From contig NZ_KE384455.1 in assembly GCF_000425805.1 (NCBI RefSeq), positions 219,610 through 283,609 of the forward strand: 64,000 bases of DNA, read 5' to 3'. The notes under the pieces were generated by a model. The model saw nothing but the letters and a program-made list of their open reading frames with translations, had not been told where the DNA came from and made no database searches. The translations under genes and the position numbers were made by a program. The stretch is from Pseudomonas vranovensis DSM 16006. GTDB lineage: Bacteria; Pseudomonadota; Gammaproteobacteria; Pseudomonadales; Pseudomonadaceae. Positions 25,605 through 34,024 of the stretch are shown here, in pieces. Positions within the stretch are counted from its first letter, which is position 1. Every line of letters starts with the position of its first letter.

Positions 25605-26345
25605 TTACTCCATGAAGCCCTGAAGCTTCAACTCGATCGAGCGCGGGTTCTCGCCTTCGGCGATCGACAGCAGCCCTTCCAGGAGCATTTCCCGGTAGCG
25701 CGACTGACGCAGGGCGAGGGCCTTGAGCTTGTTGGCCACCGGCAGGAGGATCAGGTTGGCGCTGGCCACCCCGTAGATGGTGGCGACGAAGGCCACGGCA
25801 ATGCCGGTGCCCAACTGCGAGGGGTCGGCAAGGTTGCCCATCACATGGATCAAGCCCATGACCGCACCGATGATACCGATGGTCGGCGCGTAGCCGCCCA
25901 TGCACTCGAACACCTTGGCGGCCTGGATGTCGCGGCTTTCCTGGGTGTAGAAGTCCACTTCGAGAATGCTGCGAATGGCTTCGGGCTCGGCGCCATCGAC
26001 CAGCAACTGCAGGCCCTTGCGCGCATACGGATCGGGCTCGGCATCGGCCACCCCTTCAAGGCCCAGCAGGCCTTCCTTGCGCGCGGTCAGGCTCCAGTTC
26101 ACGACCCGGTCGATGCCACCGGCCAGGTCGACCCGCGGCGGGAAGATGATCCAACGGACAATTTGCAGCGCCCGCTTGAAGGCGCTCATGGGCGACTGCA
26201 GCAATGCCGCCGCCAGGGTACCGCCCAGTACGATCAACGCGGCCGGGCCGTTGATCAGGGCCGACAGGTGTCCTCCCTCGAGGTAATTGCCGCCGACAAT
26301 GGCGACAAAGGCCAGGATGATGCCGATCAGGCTCAAGACATCCAT
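25605..26345 (-). CDS. motC: flagellar stator protein MotC (MotA-like)
   Basis: A 246-residue MotA/PomA-family protein with four transmembrane helices: two near the N terminus (2-18, 30-50) and two after a large cytoplasmic loop (about 148-170 and 180-205). The loop carries charged residues that contact FliG. GGYAPTIGIIGAVMGLIHVM is the family signature at helix three. It overlaps cheB by one base and lies three bases from motD. Confidence 0.95.
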   Translation of the reverse strand: MDVLSLIGIILAFVAIVGGNYLEGGHLSALINGPAALIVLGGTLAAALLQSPMSAFKRALQIVRWIIFPPRVDLAGGIDRVVNWSLTARKEGLLGLEGVADAEPDPYARKGLQLLVDGAEPEAIRSILEVDFYTQESRDIQAAKVFECMGGYAPTIGIIGAVMGLIHVMGNLADPSQLGTGIAVAFVATIYGVASANLILLPVANKLKALALRQSRYREMLLEGLLSIAEGENPRSIELKLQGFME

Positions 26346-27454
26346 CAGACACAGGCCTCGACCAGGTGCTTGCCGATCTCGTCCAGGTTGTACACCGCGT
26401 CGGCCAGGTTGGCCTTGACGATCGCCATGGGCATGCCATAGATCACGCAGCTGGCCTCATCCTGGGCCCACACCGTGCTGCCGCCCTGCTTGAGCAGGCG
26501 CGCGCCTTCACGGCCATCGGCCCCCATGCCGGTGAGCACCACCGACAGCACCTTGTCCCCGTAGGACTTGGCGGCCGAACCAAAGGTGATGTCTACGCAG
26601 GGTTTGTAATTGAGGCGCTCATCGCCCGGGAGGATTTTCACCGCACCACGCCCATCGACCATCATCTGCTTGCCACCCGGGGCCAGCAAGGCCAGGCCGG
26701 GGCGCAGCATGTCGCCGTCCTCGGCTTCCTTGACGCTGATCTTGCACAGCTTGTCGAGGCGTTCGGCAAAAGCCTTGGTGAACGCCGCCGGCATGTGCTG
26801 GACCAACACGATCGGCGCCGGGAAATTGGCCGGTAGCTGGGTCAGCACCCGCTGCAGTGCCACCGGACCACCGGTGGACGTACCGATCGCCACCAGCTTG
26901 TAGGGCTTGCGCTTGGGCGCGGCCGACGTCGTGGCGGCACGTACCGGTGCAGCGGCGCGCGGCGCAGGGCTGGCGCCCAGGCTGCTGACACTTGGCTGGG
27001 CGTGGGCCACTGGCTGGGGGGCAGGCGTGGGGCTGGCAAAGGCGCTGAAGCGACGGTTGCTGCGCGAAATGGTGTGGACCTTTTCGCACAGCAGTTGCTT
27101 GACCTTCTCGGGGTTGCGCGAGATGTCTTCGAAGTTCTTGGGCAGGTAGTCGACCGCACCGGCATCCAGCGCATCGAGGGTTACCCGGGCGCCTTCGTGG
27201 GTCAGCGAGGAGAACATCAACACCGGGGTCGGGCAGCGCTGCATGATGTGCCGCACGGCGGTGATGCCGTCCATCATGGGCATTTCATAGTCCATGGTGA
27301 TGACATCGGGCTTGAGCGACAGTGCCTGGTCGATCGCTTCCTTGCCGTTGGTCGCGGTACCCACGACCTGGATAGTCGGGTCCGCTGAAAGAATTTCCGA
27401 GACACGGCGGCGGAAGAAACCGGAATCATCCACCACCAGGACCTTGACTGCCAT
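26345..27454 (-). CDS. cheB: chemoreceptor methylesterase/response regulator CheB
   Basis: A 369-residue protein with an N-terminal receiver domain (phosphoacceptor Asp55 in VITMDYEMP), an Ala/Pro-rich linker and a C-terminal methylesterase. The catalytic triad is visible as Ser in GTSTGGP, His in VLVQHMPAAFT and Asp in GMGADGREG. It demethylates and deamidates receptor glutamates when phosphorylated by CheA. The ATG at 27454 has GGAG seven bases upstream. It lies immediately after cheA. Confidence 0.97.
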   Translation of the reverse strand: MAVKVLVVDDSGFFRRRVSEILSADPTIQVVGTATNGKEAIDQALSLKPDVITMDYEMPMMDGITAVRHIMQRCPTPVLMFSSLTHEGARVTLDALDAGAVDYLPKNFEDISRNPEKVKQLLCEKVHTISRSNRRFSAFASPTPAPQPVAHAQPSVSSLGASPAPRAAAPVRAATTSAAPKRKPYKLVAIGTSTGGPVALQRVLTQLPANFPAPIVLVQHMPAAFTKAFAERLDKLCKISVKEAEDGDMLRPGLALLAPGGKQMMVDGRGAVKILPGDERLNYKPCVDITFGSAAKSYGDKVLSVVLTGMGADGREGARLLKQGGSTVWAQDEASCVIYGMPMAIVKANLADAVYNLDEIGKHLVEACV

Positions 27455-27498
27455 AAACACTCCATTAGGGGGCGCGGCGTGACGCCGCGCCACCAGAA

Positions 27499-29712
27499 TC
27501 AAATACGCCGGGCGGCGTAACGCTTGAGCATGCTCGGCACATCGAGGATCAGCGCAATGCGCCCGTCACCAGTAATGGTGGCGCCCGACATGCCCGGGGT
27601 GCCCTGGAGCATCTTGCCCAGCGGTTTGATGACCACTTCTTCCTGGCCCACCAGTTGATCGACAACGAAGCCGATCCGCTGGGTGCCTACCGAAAGGATC
27701 ACCACGTGCCCTTCGCGTTGCTCTTCATGAGCGGCGGAACTGACCAGCCAGCGCTTGAGGTAGAACAGCGGCAAGGCTTTGTCGCGCACGATCACGACCT
27801 CCTGGCCGTCGACCACGTTTGTGCGCGACAGGTCCAGATGGAAGATCTCGTTGACGTTGACCAGCGGGAAGGCGAACGCCTGGTTGCCCAGCATCACCAT
27901 CAGGGTCGGCATGATCGCCAGGGTCAGCGGGACCTTGATGACGATCTTCGAGCCCAGCCCCTTGGTCGAGTAGATATTGATCGAGCCGTTGAGCTGGGCG
28001 ATCTTGGTTTTCACCACGTCCATGCCCACGCCACGCCCGGAGACGTCCGAGATCTCGGTCTTGGTCGAGAAGCCCGGGGCGAAGATCAGGTTGTAGCACT
28101 CGGTGTCGCTCAGGCGCTCGGCGGCATCCTTGTCCATCACCCCGCGTTTGACCGCAATGGCGCGCAGGACGTTGGCGTCCATGCCCTTGCCGTCATCGGA
28201 GATCGACAACAGGATGTGATCGCCCTCCTGCTCGGCCGACAGCACCACCTTGCCGCTGCGGGTCTTGCCGGCGGCTTCGCGCTCTTCGGGAGTTTCGATG
28301 CCGTGGTCGACGGCGTTGCGCACCAAGTGCACCAACGGGTCGGCCAGCGCCTCGACGAGGTTCTTGTCGAGGTCGGTTTCTTCACCGACCAGCTCGAGGT
28401 TGATCTCTTTCTTCAACTGCCTGGCCAGGTCGCGCACCAGTCGCGGGAAGCGCCCGAAGACCTTCTTGATCGGCTGCATGCGGGTTTTCATCACCGCGGT
28501 CTGCAAGTCGGCCGTGACCACGTCAAGGTTCGACACCGCCTTGGACATGGCTTCATCGCCGCTGTTCAGACCCAGGCGCACCAGGCGGTTACGCACCAGC
28601 ACCAGCTCGCCGACCATGTTCATGATCTCGTCCAGGCGTGCAGTATCGACCCGCACGGTGGTTTCCGCTTCGCTGGCCGGGTGCTTCTCGGCAGTGGGCG
28701 ACGGCTGTCGGGCCGGTGCGGGTGCGGCAGCCTTGGCAGGCGCAGCCGGGGCCGTTGGTTTGGCAGCCGCCACCGGGGTCGGGGCCGGTGCAGGCTTGGC
28801 CGCTACCGCCGCGGTTGGCGACGCGGCCGGGGCCACGCTGTCGGGGGTGAACTTGCCCTTGCCGTGCAGTTCATCGAGCAGGGCTTCGAATTCGTGTTCG
28901 CTGATGTGATCGCCGGCTGGCTCGGATGTCGGCGCAGACGCCTGGGCCGCAGCAGCAGGCAACGCATCGACGGCAAAGGTGCCCTTGCCATGCAATTGGT
29001 CAAGCAACGCTTCGAATTCGTCATCGGTGATTTCGTCGCTGGCACCCTGGGCCGCTACCGGTTCCGCCACCGCGGGCGCCGCAAGGCTGTCGGGGGCGAA
29101 CTGGCCTTTGCCGTGTAACTGGTCGAGCAACGACTCGAACTCGGCATCGGTAATTTCATCGCTGGCGGCGTCGGGTGCCTGGGCCTGGGCTTCAGCCTCG
29201 GCCTTGATGGCATTGAGCGAGTCGAGCAGTTGTTCGAACTCGGTATCGGTAATGTCCGCTTCGGCAGCAACCGGGGCTTCTGGCGCCGGCTCTGGTGCCG
29301 ACGCCGGTGCCTGCTCGGCGCCAGCCGGCTCGGCCAGGCGCGACAAGGCCGCCAGCAGCTCAGGCGTGGCCGGGGTGACATCGGTGCGCTCACGCACTTG
29401 GCCGAACATGCTGTTGACGGTATCCAGGGCTTCCAGGACCACGTCCATCAGCTCGGCATCGACGCGCCGCTCACCCTTGCGCAGGATGTCGAAAACGTTT
29501 TCGGCGATGTGGCAGCACTCCACCAGCTCGTTGAGCTGGAGGAAGCCGGCGCCCCCTTTTACAGTGTGAAAACCGCGAAAGATCGCATTGAGCAGGTCGG
29601 CATCATCCGGACGGCTTTCCAGCTCGACCAGTTGCTCGGACAGTTGCTCAAGAATCTCGCCGGCTTCTACCAGAAAATCCTGAAGGATTTCTTCATCGGC
29701 GCCGAAGCTCAT
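27499..29712 (-). CDS. cheA: chemotaxis histidine kinase CheA with repeated linker motif
   Basis: A 737-residue CheA. The P1 phosphotransfer domain carries His49 (FHTVKGGAGF). The P3 dimerisation (about 353-415), P4 ATPase (NAVDHG at 466-471, DDGKGMD at 506-512, GRGVGMD at 559-565) and P5 CheW-like (about 595-735) domains follow. Between P1 and P3 there is no obvious single P2; instead an acidic motif ending EFE-x-LLD-x-L occurs four times, at about 154, 187, 228 and 270, separated by Ala/Pro-rich spacers. These may dock CheY/CheB or the ParC/ParP proteins. The gene lies between cheZ and cheB. Confidence 0.97.
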   Translation of the reverse strand: MSFGADEEILQDFLVEAGEILEQLSEQLVELESRPDDADLLNAIFRGFHTVKGGAGFLQLNELVECCHIAENVFDILRKGERRVDAELMDVVLEALDTVNSMFGQVRERTDVTPATPELLAALSRLAEPAGAEQAPASAPEPAPEAPVAAEADITDTEFEQLLDSLNAIKAEAEAQAQAPDAASDEITDAEFESLLDQLHGKGQFAPDSLAAPAVAEPVAAQGASDEITDDEFEALLDQLHGKGTFAVDALPAAAAQASAPTSEPAGDHISEHEFEALLDELHGKGKFTPDSVAPAASPTAAVAAKPAPAPTPVAAAKPTAPAAPAKAAAPAPARQPSPTAEKHPASEAETTVRVDTARLDEIMNMVGELVLVRNRLVRLGLNSGDEAMSKAVSNLDVVTADLQTAVMKTRMQPIKKVFGRFPRLVRDLARQLKKEINLELVGEETDLDKNLVEALADPLVHLVRNAVDHGIETPEEREAAGKTRSGKVVLSAEQEGDHILLSISDDGKGMDANVLRAIAVKRGVMDKDAAERLSDTECYNLIFAPGFSTKTEISDVSGRGVGMDVVKTKIAQLNGSINIYSTKGLGSKIVIKVPLTLAIMPTLMVMLGNQAFAFPLVNVNEIFHLDLSRTNVVDGQEVVIVRDKALPLFYLKRWLVSSAAHEEQREGHVVILSVGTQRIGFVVDQLVGQEEVVIKPLGKMLQGTPGMSGATITGDGRIALILDVPSMLKRYAARRI
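28837..29253 (-). repeat. four tandem copies of a 20-25-residue motif inside cheA
   Basis: The codons for residues 154-292 of CheA encode four imperfect copies of I-[ST]-[DE]-x-EFE-x-LLD-x-L, three of them followed by HGKG-x-F. The spacing is 33, 41 and 42 residues. The DNA copies differ at many third positions, so this is an old repeat kept at the protein level. Confidence 0.9.
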
Positions 29713-29724
29713 TAAACGTGCTCC

Positions 29725-30513
29725 CTAAAAACCCAGGCTGGACAGCAGATCATCGACATCGTCCTGACCGGACACAACGTCTTCACGTTTATCGGCATGA
29801 ATCTGCGGACCTTCACCCCGGGCCGGATGTTTTTCTTGATCTTTTTCAGCACGCAGCTGCTGGTGGTCATGTTCGATACCGGCAAAGCGGTCGACCTGAC
29901 TGGCCATCAGCACGAGCTTGAGCAGATTGCTTTCTACTTCGGTGACCAGCGCAGTAACGCGCTTGATCACCTGGCCGGTCAGGTCTTGGTAGTCCTGAGC
30001 CAGCAGAATGTCGTTGAGGTGCCCGGCGACCTTGCGGTTGCCCTCGGCGCTGCGCGTCAGGAAACTGTCGACGCGCTTGGCCAGCTCACGAAACTCCGGT
30101 GCCGCCACTTCGCGACGCATGAAGCGCTGCCAGTCAACGCTCAGCGCCCTCGCCTCTTCGCCCAGCTCATTGAGTACCGGGGTACTCGCTTCGACCAGGT
30201 CCATGGTGCGGTTGGCCGCGCCTTCGGTCAGCTTGACCACGTAGGACAGGCGCTCGGTCGCGTCGGTGATCTGCGACACTTCTTCGGCCTGCGGCATGTG
30301 CGGGTCGATCTGAAAGCTGACGATCGCACTGTGCAGCTCGCGCGTAAGCTTGCCGACTTCCTGGTACAGGCCACGGTCACGGGTCTGGTTCAGCTGATGG
30401 ATCAGTTGTACCGCGTCGCCGAACTTGCCTCGCTCGAGGCTGTCGACCAGCTCCTGGGCGTGCTTCTTGAGCGTGGACTCGAACTCGCCCAAGGATGTTT
30501 GTGTTTGCTCCAT
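29725..30513 (-). CDS. cheZ: CheY-P phosphatase CheZ
   Basis: A 262-residue helical protein. The signature AQDYQDLTGQVIKR (172-185) holds the catalytic glutamine that positions water for CheY-P hydrolysis. The C-terminal tail DDVDDLLSSLGF is the CheY-binding helix, joined by a polar flexible linker (about 215-248). It lies between cheY and cheA, as in other Pseudomonas. It lowers CheY-P and so sets motor reversal frequency. Confidence 0.96.
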   Translation of the reverse strand: MEQTQTSLGEFESTLKKHAQELVDSLERGKFGDAVQLIHQLNQTRDRGLYQEVGKLTRELHSAIVSFQIDPHMPQAEEVSQITDATERLSYVVKLTEGAANRTMDLVEASTPVLNELGEEARALSVDWQRFMRREVAAPEFRELAKRVDSFLTRSAEGNRKVAGHLNDILLAQDYQDLTGQVIKRVTALVTEVESNLLKLVLMASQVDRFAGIEHDHQQLRAEKDQEKHPARGEGPQIHADKREDVVSGQDDVDDLLSSLGF

Positions 30514-30533
30514 AGCGCCCCCGTGGCGTGTCT

Positions 30534-30920
30534 TCAGCTGTTGACGCGCTCGAAGATCTTCTCGATCTTTTCTTTCAGCACCTGGGCCGTGAAAGGCTTG
30601 ACCACATAGCCGTTGACGCCGGCCTGGGCCGCTTCGATGATCTGCTCGCGCTTGGCCTCGGCGGTGACCATCAGCACCGGCAGGTGCTTGAGGCGCTCGT
30701 CGGCGCGCACTTTGCGCAGCAGGTCGATGCCGGACATGCCAGGCATGTTCCAGTCGGTCACGAGAAAGTCGAAATGGCCGCTTTCGAGCATCGGCAATGC
30801 GGTGTTGCCGTCGTCAGCTTCCTGGGTGTTGGTGAAGCCCAGGTCACGCAGCAGGTTCTTGATGATCCGCCGCATCGTCGAGAAATCGTCGACGATGAGG
30901 ATTTTCATGTCTTTGTTCAA
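30534..30920 (-). CDS. cheY: chemotaxis response regulator CheY
   Basis: A 128-residue single receiver domain. The phosphoacceptor is Asp56 (VTDWNMPG), the acid pocket is Asp11-Asp12, and switch residues are Thr in VTAEAK and Lys in VVKPF. It binds FliM when phosphorylated. The start is probably TTG at 30920: GGAGG lies five bases before it, whereas the internal ATG at 30908 would be about 17 bases away. The resulting NKDMKIL start resembles the NKNMKIL N terminus of Vibrio CheY proteins. If the ATG is used, the protein has 124 residues. Confidence 0.95.
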   Translation of the reverse strand: MNKDMKILIVDDFSTMRRIIKNLLRDLGFTNTQEADDGNTALPMLESGHFDFLVTDWNMPGMSGIDLLRKVRADERLKHLPVLMVTAEAKREQIIEAAQAGVNGYVVKPFTAQVLKEKIEKIFERVNS

Positions 30921-31012
30921 TTAGACCTCCAAGCAGTCTTTAACGCGCTCAGCGCAGAACGCGCATTCAATCAATTCGGGCACTACATTTCGCGACTGCA
31001 TTGAACCTGCGT

Positions 31013-31753
31013 TCAACGCGCTCGCCATTCTCCCAGGCGACTGCGCAAACGCGCTGCACACTGGCTGTGCAACTGGCTGACACGTGACTCGCTGACCCCC
31101 AGGACCTCACCGATTTCCTTGAGGTTCAGCTCTTCGTCGTAGTACAGGGCCAGGACCAGACGCTCACGTTCCGGCAGGTTGGCGATGGCGTCGGCCAAGG
31201 CTGCCTGGAAACGCTCGTCTTCCAGGTCGCGCGACGGCTCGAGCTGGGCACTGGCGCCATCCTCGTGCAGGCCTTCGTGTTCGCCGTCCTGCAACAGGTC
31301 GTCGAAACTGAACAGGCGACTGCCCAGGGTGTCATTCAAGATCCCGTAGTAATCATCGAGACTCAATTGAAGTTCGGCAGCAACCTCGTGATCTTTAGCG
31401 TCACGACCGGTTTTTGCTTCAATTGCGCGAATCGCGTCGCTGACCATACGGGTGTTGCGGTGAACCGAACGTGGCGCCCAGTCCCCTTTACGCACTTCGT
31501 CCAACATTGCGCCGCGGATTCGGATGCCGGCGTAGGTCTCGAAACTGGCACCCTTGCTGGCGTCGTACTTGTTGGACACCTCGAGCAGGCCGATCATGCC
31601 GGCCTGGATCAGATCCTCCACCTGCACACTGGCCGGCAGACGCGCCAGCAGGTGATAGGCGATGCGCTTGACCAACGGCGCATAACGCTCGATCAACTCA
31701 TACTGGGCATCTCGCGATGCCTTGCTGTACATCCGATATCCGCTGGCGCTCAT
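31013..31753 (-). CDS. fliA: flagellar sigma factor FliA (sigma-28)
   Basis: A 246-residue sigma-28. Region 2 (about 15-85: LIERYAPLVKRIAYHL, DLIQAGMIGLLE, FETYAGIRIRGAMLDE) recognises the -10 element. Region 3 follows, and region 4 (about 190-240; LNLKEIGEVLGVSESRVSQL) recognises the -35. It transcribes late genes such as fliC and is held by the anti-sigma factor FlgM, which is outside the window. It overlaps fleN by four bases (ATGA), so the longer upstream frame is not used. Confidence 0.97.
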   Translation of the reverse strand: MSASGYRMYSKASRDAQYELIERYAPLVKRIAYHLLARLPASVQVEDLIQAGMIGLLEVSNKYDASKGASFETYAGIRIRGAMLDEVRKGDWAPRSVHRNTRMVSDAIRAIEAKTGRDAKDHEVAAELQLSLDDYYGILNDTLGSRLFSFDDLLQDGEHEGLHEDGASAQLEPSRDLEDERFQAALADAIANLPERERLVLALYYDEELNLKEIGEVLGVSESRVSQLHSQCAARLRSRLGEWRAR

Positions 31754-32583
31754 AGCACAGGGCCCGCGCTCGTCGGCTGCACCAGGCGCTCGACGAAAAA
31801 CTCCAGGTGACCCCGCGGGTTGGCCGGCAACGGCCAGGTGTCGACTTTCTGGGCAATGGCCTTGAATGCCAGCGCGCACTTGGAACGCGGGAAGGCTTCA
31901 TAGACCGCACGCTGCTTTTGCACCGCCTTGCGCACGCATTCGTCGTACGGAACGGCGCCGACGTATTGTAGGGCCACGTCCAGGAAGCGATCCGTGACCT
32001 TGGTCAACTTGGCGAACAGGTTGCGACCTTCCTGCGGACTCTGCGCCATATTGGCCAGCACGCGGAAACGGTTCATGCCGTAATCGCGATTGAGCAGCTT
32101 GATCAGCGCGTAGGCGTCGGTGATCGAGGTCGGCTCGTCGCACACCACCAGCAGCACTTCCTGCGCGGCGCGGACAAAACTGACCACCGAGTCACCGATA
32201 CCCGCAGCGGTGTCGATCACCAACACATCGAGGTTGTCACCCAGTTCGCTGAACGCCTGGATCAGGCCTGCGTGCTGTGCCGGTGCCAGGTGCACCATGC
32301 TCTGTGTGCCAGAGGCGGCCGGTACGATGCGCACACCGCCCGGCCCCTGCAACAGCACGTCGCGCAATTCACAGCGGCCTTCGATGACGTCAGCCAGGGT
32401 CCGCTTGGGAGTAAGCCCCAGCAGGACGTCGACATTGGCCAGGCCCAGGTCGGCGTCCAGCAGCATGACCCGACGGCCAAGCTCTGCCAACGCCAACGAC
32501 AGGTTCACCGACACATTGGTCTTGCCGACGCCACCTTTACCGCCTGTTACGGCGATTACCTGTACGGGATGCATGCTACCCAT
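31750..32583 (-). CDS. fleN: flagellar number regulator FleN (FlhG)
   Basis: A 277-residue MinD-like ATPase. The deviant Walker A is GGKGGVGKT (14-22), followed by LLDADLGLANVD and VIDTAAGIGD. FleN binds FleQ and antagonises its ATPase, limiting flagella to the polar number. The ATG at 32583 is used here because the MGSMHPVQ start is conserved in Pseudomonas; an internal ATG lies three codons later. It is downstream of flhF (119 bases) and overlaps fliA. Confidence 0.95.
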   Translation of the reverse strand: MGSMHPVQVIAVTGGKGGVGKTNVSVNLSLALAELGRRVMLLDADLGLANVDVLLGLTPKRTLADVIEGRCELRDVLLQGPGGVRIVPAASGTQSMVHLAPAQHAGLIQAFSELGDNLDVLVIDTAAGIGDSVVSFVRAAQEVLLVVCDEPTSITDAYALIKLLNRDYGMNRFRVLANMAQSPQEGRNLFAKLTKVTDRFLDVALQYVGAVPYDECVRKAVQKQRAVYEAFPRSKCALAFKAIAQKVDTWPLPANPRGHLEFFVERLVQPTSAGPVL

Positions 32584-32702
32584 GTTTGTTCAATACCTTG
32601 TCTTGCTTAGACCGAGGCCACATAGCCGGCTGCGCTTTCAACACCTGAAAAATGCATGGCAGACCATCAATGCAGATACTTTGCAACGTCTTCACAATCA
32701 CC

Positions 32703-34013
32703 TCAGCCAACACGCTTGCCGTGGCTGTGGTAGAGATCAGCGAACATATCGGCCATCGCCTCTTCGCTGGGCTCCTCCTGCATCTGCACGCTGACCGCAC
32801 GGCTCACCAGCTGGTGGCGACGCGGCAAGTGCAGATCGTCAGGAATGCGCGGCCCATCGGTTAGATAGGCCACTGGCAATTCATGACTGATGGCCAGGCT
32901 CAGGACTTCGCCGAGGCTGGCCGTTTCATCAAGCTTGGTCAGGATGCACCCGGCCAGCCCACAGCGCTTGTAGCTGTGATAGGCGGCAGTGAGCACCTGC
33001 TTCTGGCTGGTCGTCGCCAGCACCAGGTAATTCTTGGCCGCAATGCCGCGTCCGGCAAGGGTTTCAAGCTGCATGCGCAGGGCCGGGTCACTGGCCTGCA
33101 GGCCGGCGGTGTCAATCAGGATCACTCGCTTGCGCAGCAGCGGCTCCAGCGCCTGGGCCAGCGATTGGCCGGGGTCGACGTGGGTTACCGAGACGTTGAG
33201 GATGCGGCCCAGGGTCTTGAGCTGCTCCTGCGCGCCAATACGGAAACTGTCCATGCTCACCAGGGCCATGTTCTGCGCGCCGTACTTGAGCACATAGCGC
33301 GCCGCCAGCTTGGCCAGAGTGGTGGTCTTGCCCATGCCGGCCGGGCCGACCATGGCAATGACGCCGCCCTCTTCGATCGGCTCGACTTCCGGCACATGGA
33401 TACGCCGCGCCAGGTGCGCCAGCAGCATGCGCCAGGCATGGCGCGGTTCGTCGATACCGGCGATCTGGTCGAGCAGCTCACGAGCAATCGGGCCGGTCAG
33501 GCCAATGCGCTGCAGGCGCCGCCAGAGGTTGGCCTGCTGTGGCTGGCTGCCCTGCAGCTGGCTCCAGGCAAGCGAACCCAACTGCACTTCGAGCAATTCA
33601 CGCAACCCATTGAGTTCCGAGCGCATGGCATCGAACAGGCGCGGGTCGACCGGTGCCGGCGCAGGTACCTGCGGCGCGACCGGCTCATCCACGTGCGTGT
33701 CGACCAGCGGCTCGGAGGCGGTCAGCGGCAGGCCGGCGAACAGCTGGCGGTTGGCATCGTCGCTGTCGTTGCGGGTACTGAGCTCGGCCTGGGCCGTGAC
33801 AATTCGCGACTGCGTCTTGCGCAGTTCATCTTCCAGTTCCACATTCGGAACCCGTGGCGCCAGGGCAGACAGCTTGTAGTCCAGCGCAGCCGTCAGCTCG
33901 ACACCGCCAGCAATCCGTCGGTTGCCGATGATGGCGGCATCAGCCCCCAGCTCATCTCGAACCAGCTTCATGGCTTGACGCATATCGGCAGCGAAAAAAC
34001 GCTTAACTTGCAT
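32703..34013 (-). CDS. flhF: flagellar placement GTPase FlhF
   Basis: A 436-residue SRP-type GTPase. The N-terminal basic/variable region (1-160) contains MQVKRFFAADMRQAM, the polar-targeting start. The NG domain has Walker A GPAGMGKTT (223-231), DTAGLQ (301-306) and TKLDE near 360. FlhF recruits early basal-body proteins such as FliF to the pole. It is 11 bases downstream of flhA. The 119-base gap to fleN shows no clear promoter. Confidence 0.96.
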   Translation of the reverse strand: MQVKRFFAADMRQAMKLVRDELGADAAIIGNRRIAGGVELTAALDYKLSALAPRVPNVELEDELRKTQSRIVTAQAELSTRNDSDDANRQLFAGLPLTASEPLVDTHVDEPVAPQVPAPAPVDPRLFDAMRSELNGLRELLEVQLGSLAWSQLQGSQPQQANLWRRLQRIGLTGPIARELLDQIAGIDEPRHAWRMLLAHLARRIHVPEVEPIEEGGVIAMVGPAGMGKTTTLAKLAARYVLKYGAQNMALVSMDSFRIGAQEQLKTLGRILNVSVTHVDPGQSLAQALEPLLRKRVILIDTAGLQASDPALRMQLETLAGRGIAAKNYLVLATTSQKQVLTAAYHSYKRCGLAGCILTKLDETASLGEVLSLAISHELPVAYLTDGPRIPDDLHLPRRHQLVSRAVSVQMQEEPSEEAMADMFADLYHSHGKRVG

Positions 34014-34024
34014 AACCCACTACC

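Noticed and set aside
27655..29118. 487-codon open frame opposite cheA
   Set aside because: High GC at third positions leaves few stops on the antisense strand; its His/Gly/Arg-rich product follows the CheA repeats and has no fold.
30921..31012. possible FliA promoter or terminator between fliA and cheY
   Set aside because: GCCCGAAT resembles a -10 but the upstream half is at the wrong spacing, and the GCGC-rich stem is imperfect and has no T-run.
32576..32800. short minus-strand frame across the flhF end and fleN start
   Set aside because: It overlaps both genes in another phase, lacks a ribosome site and has no homology I recognise. The gap between flhF and fleN shows no other coding signal.
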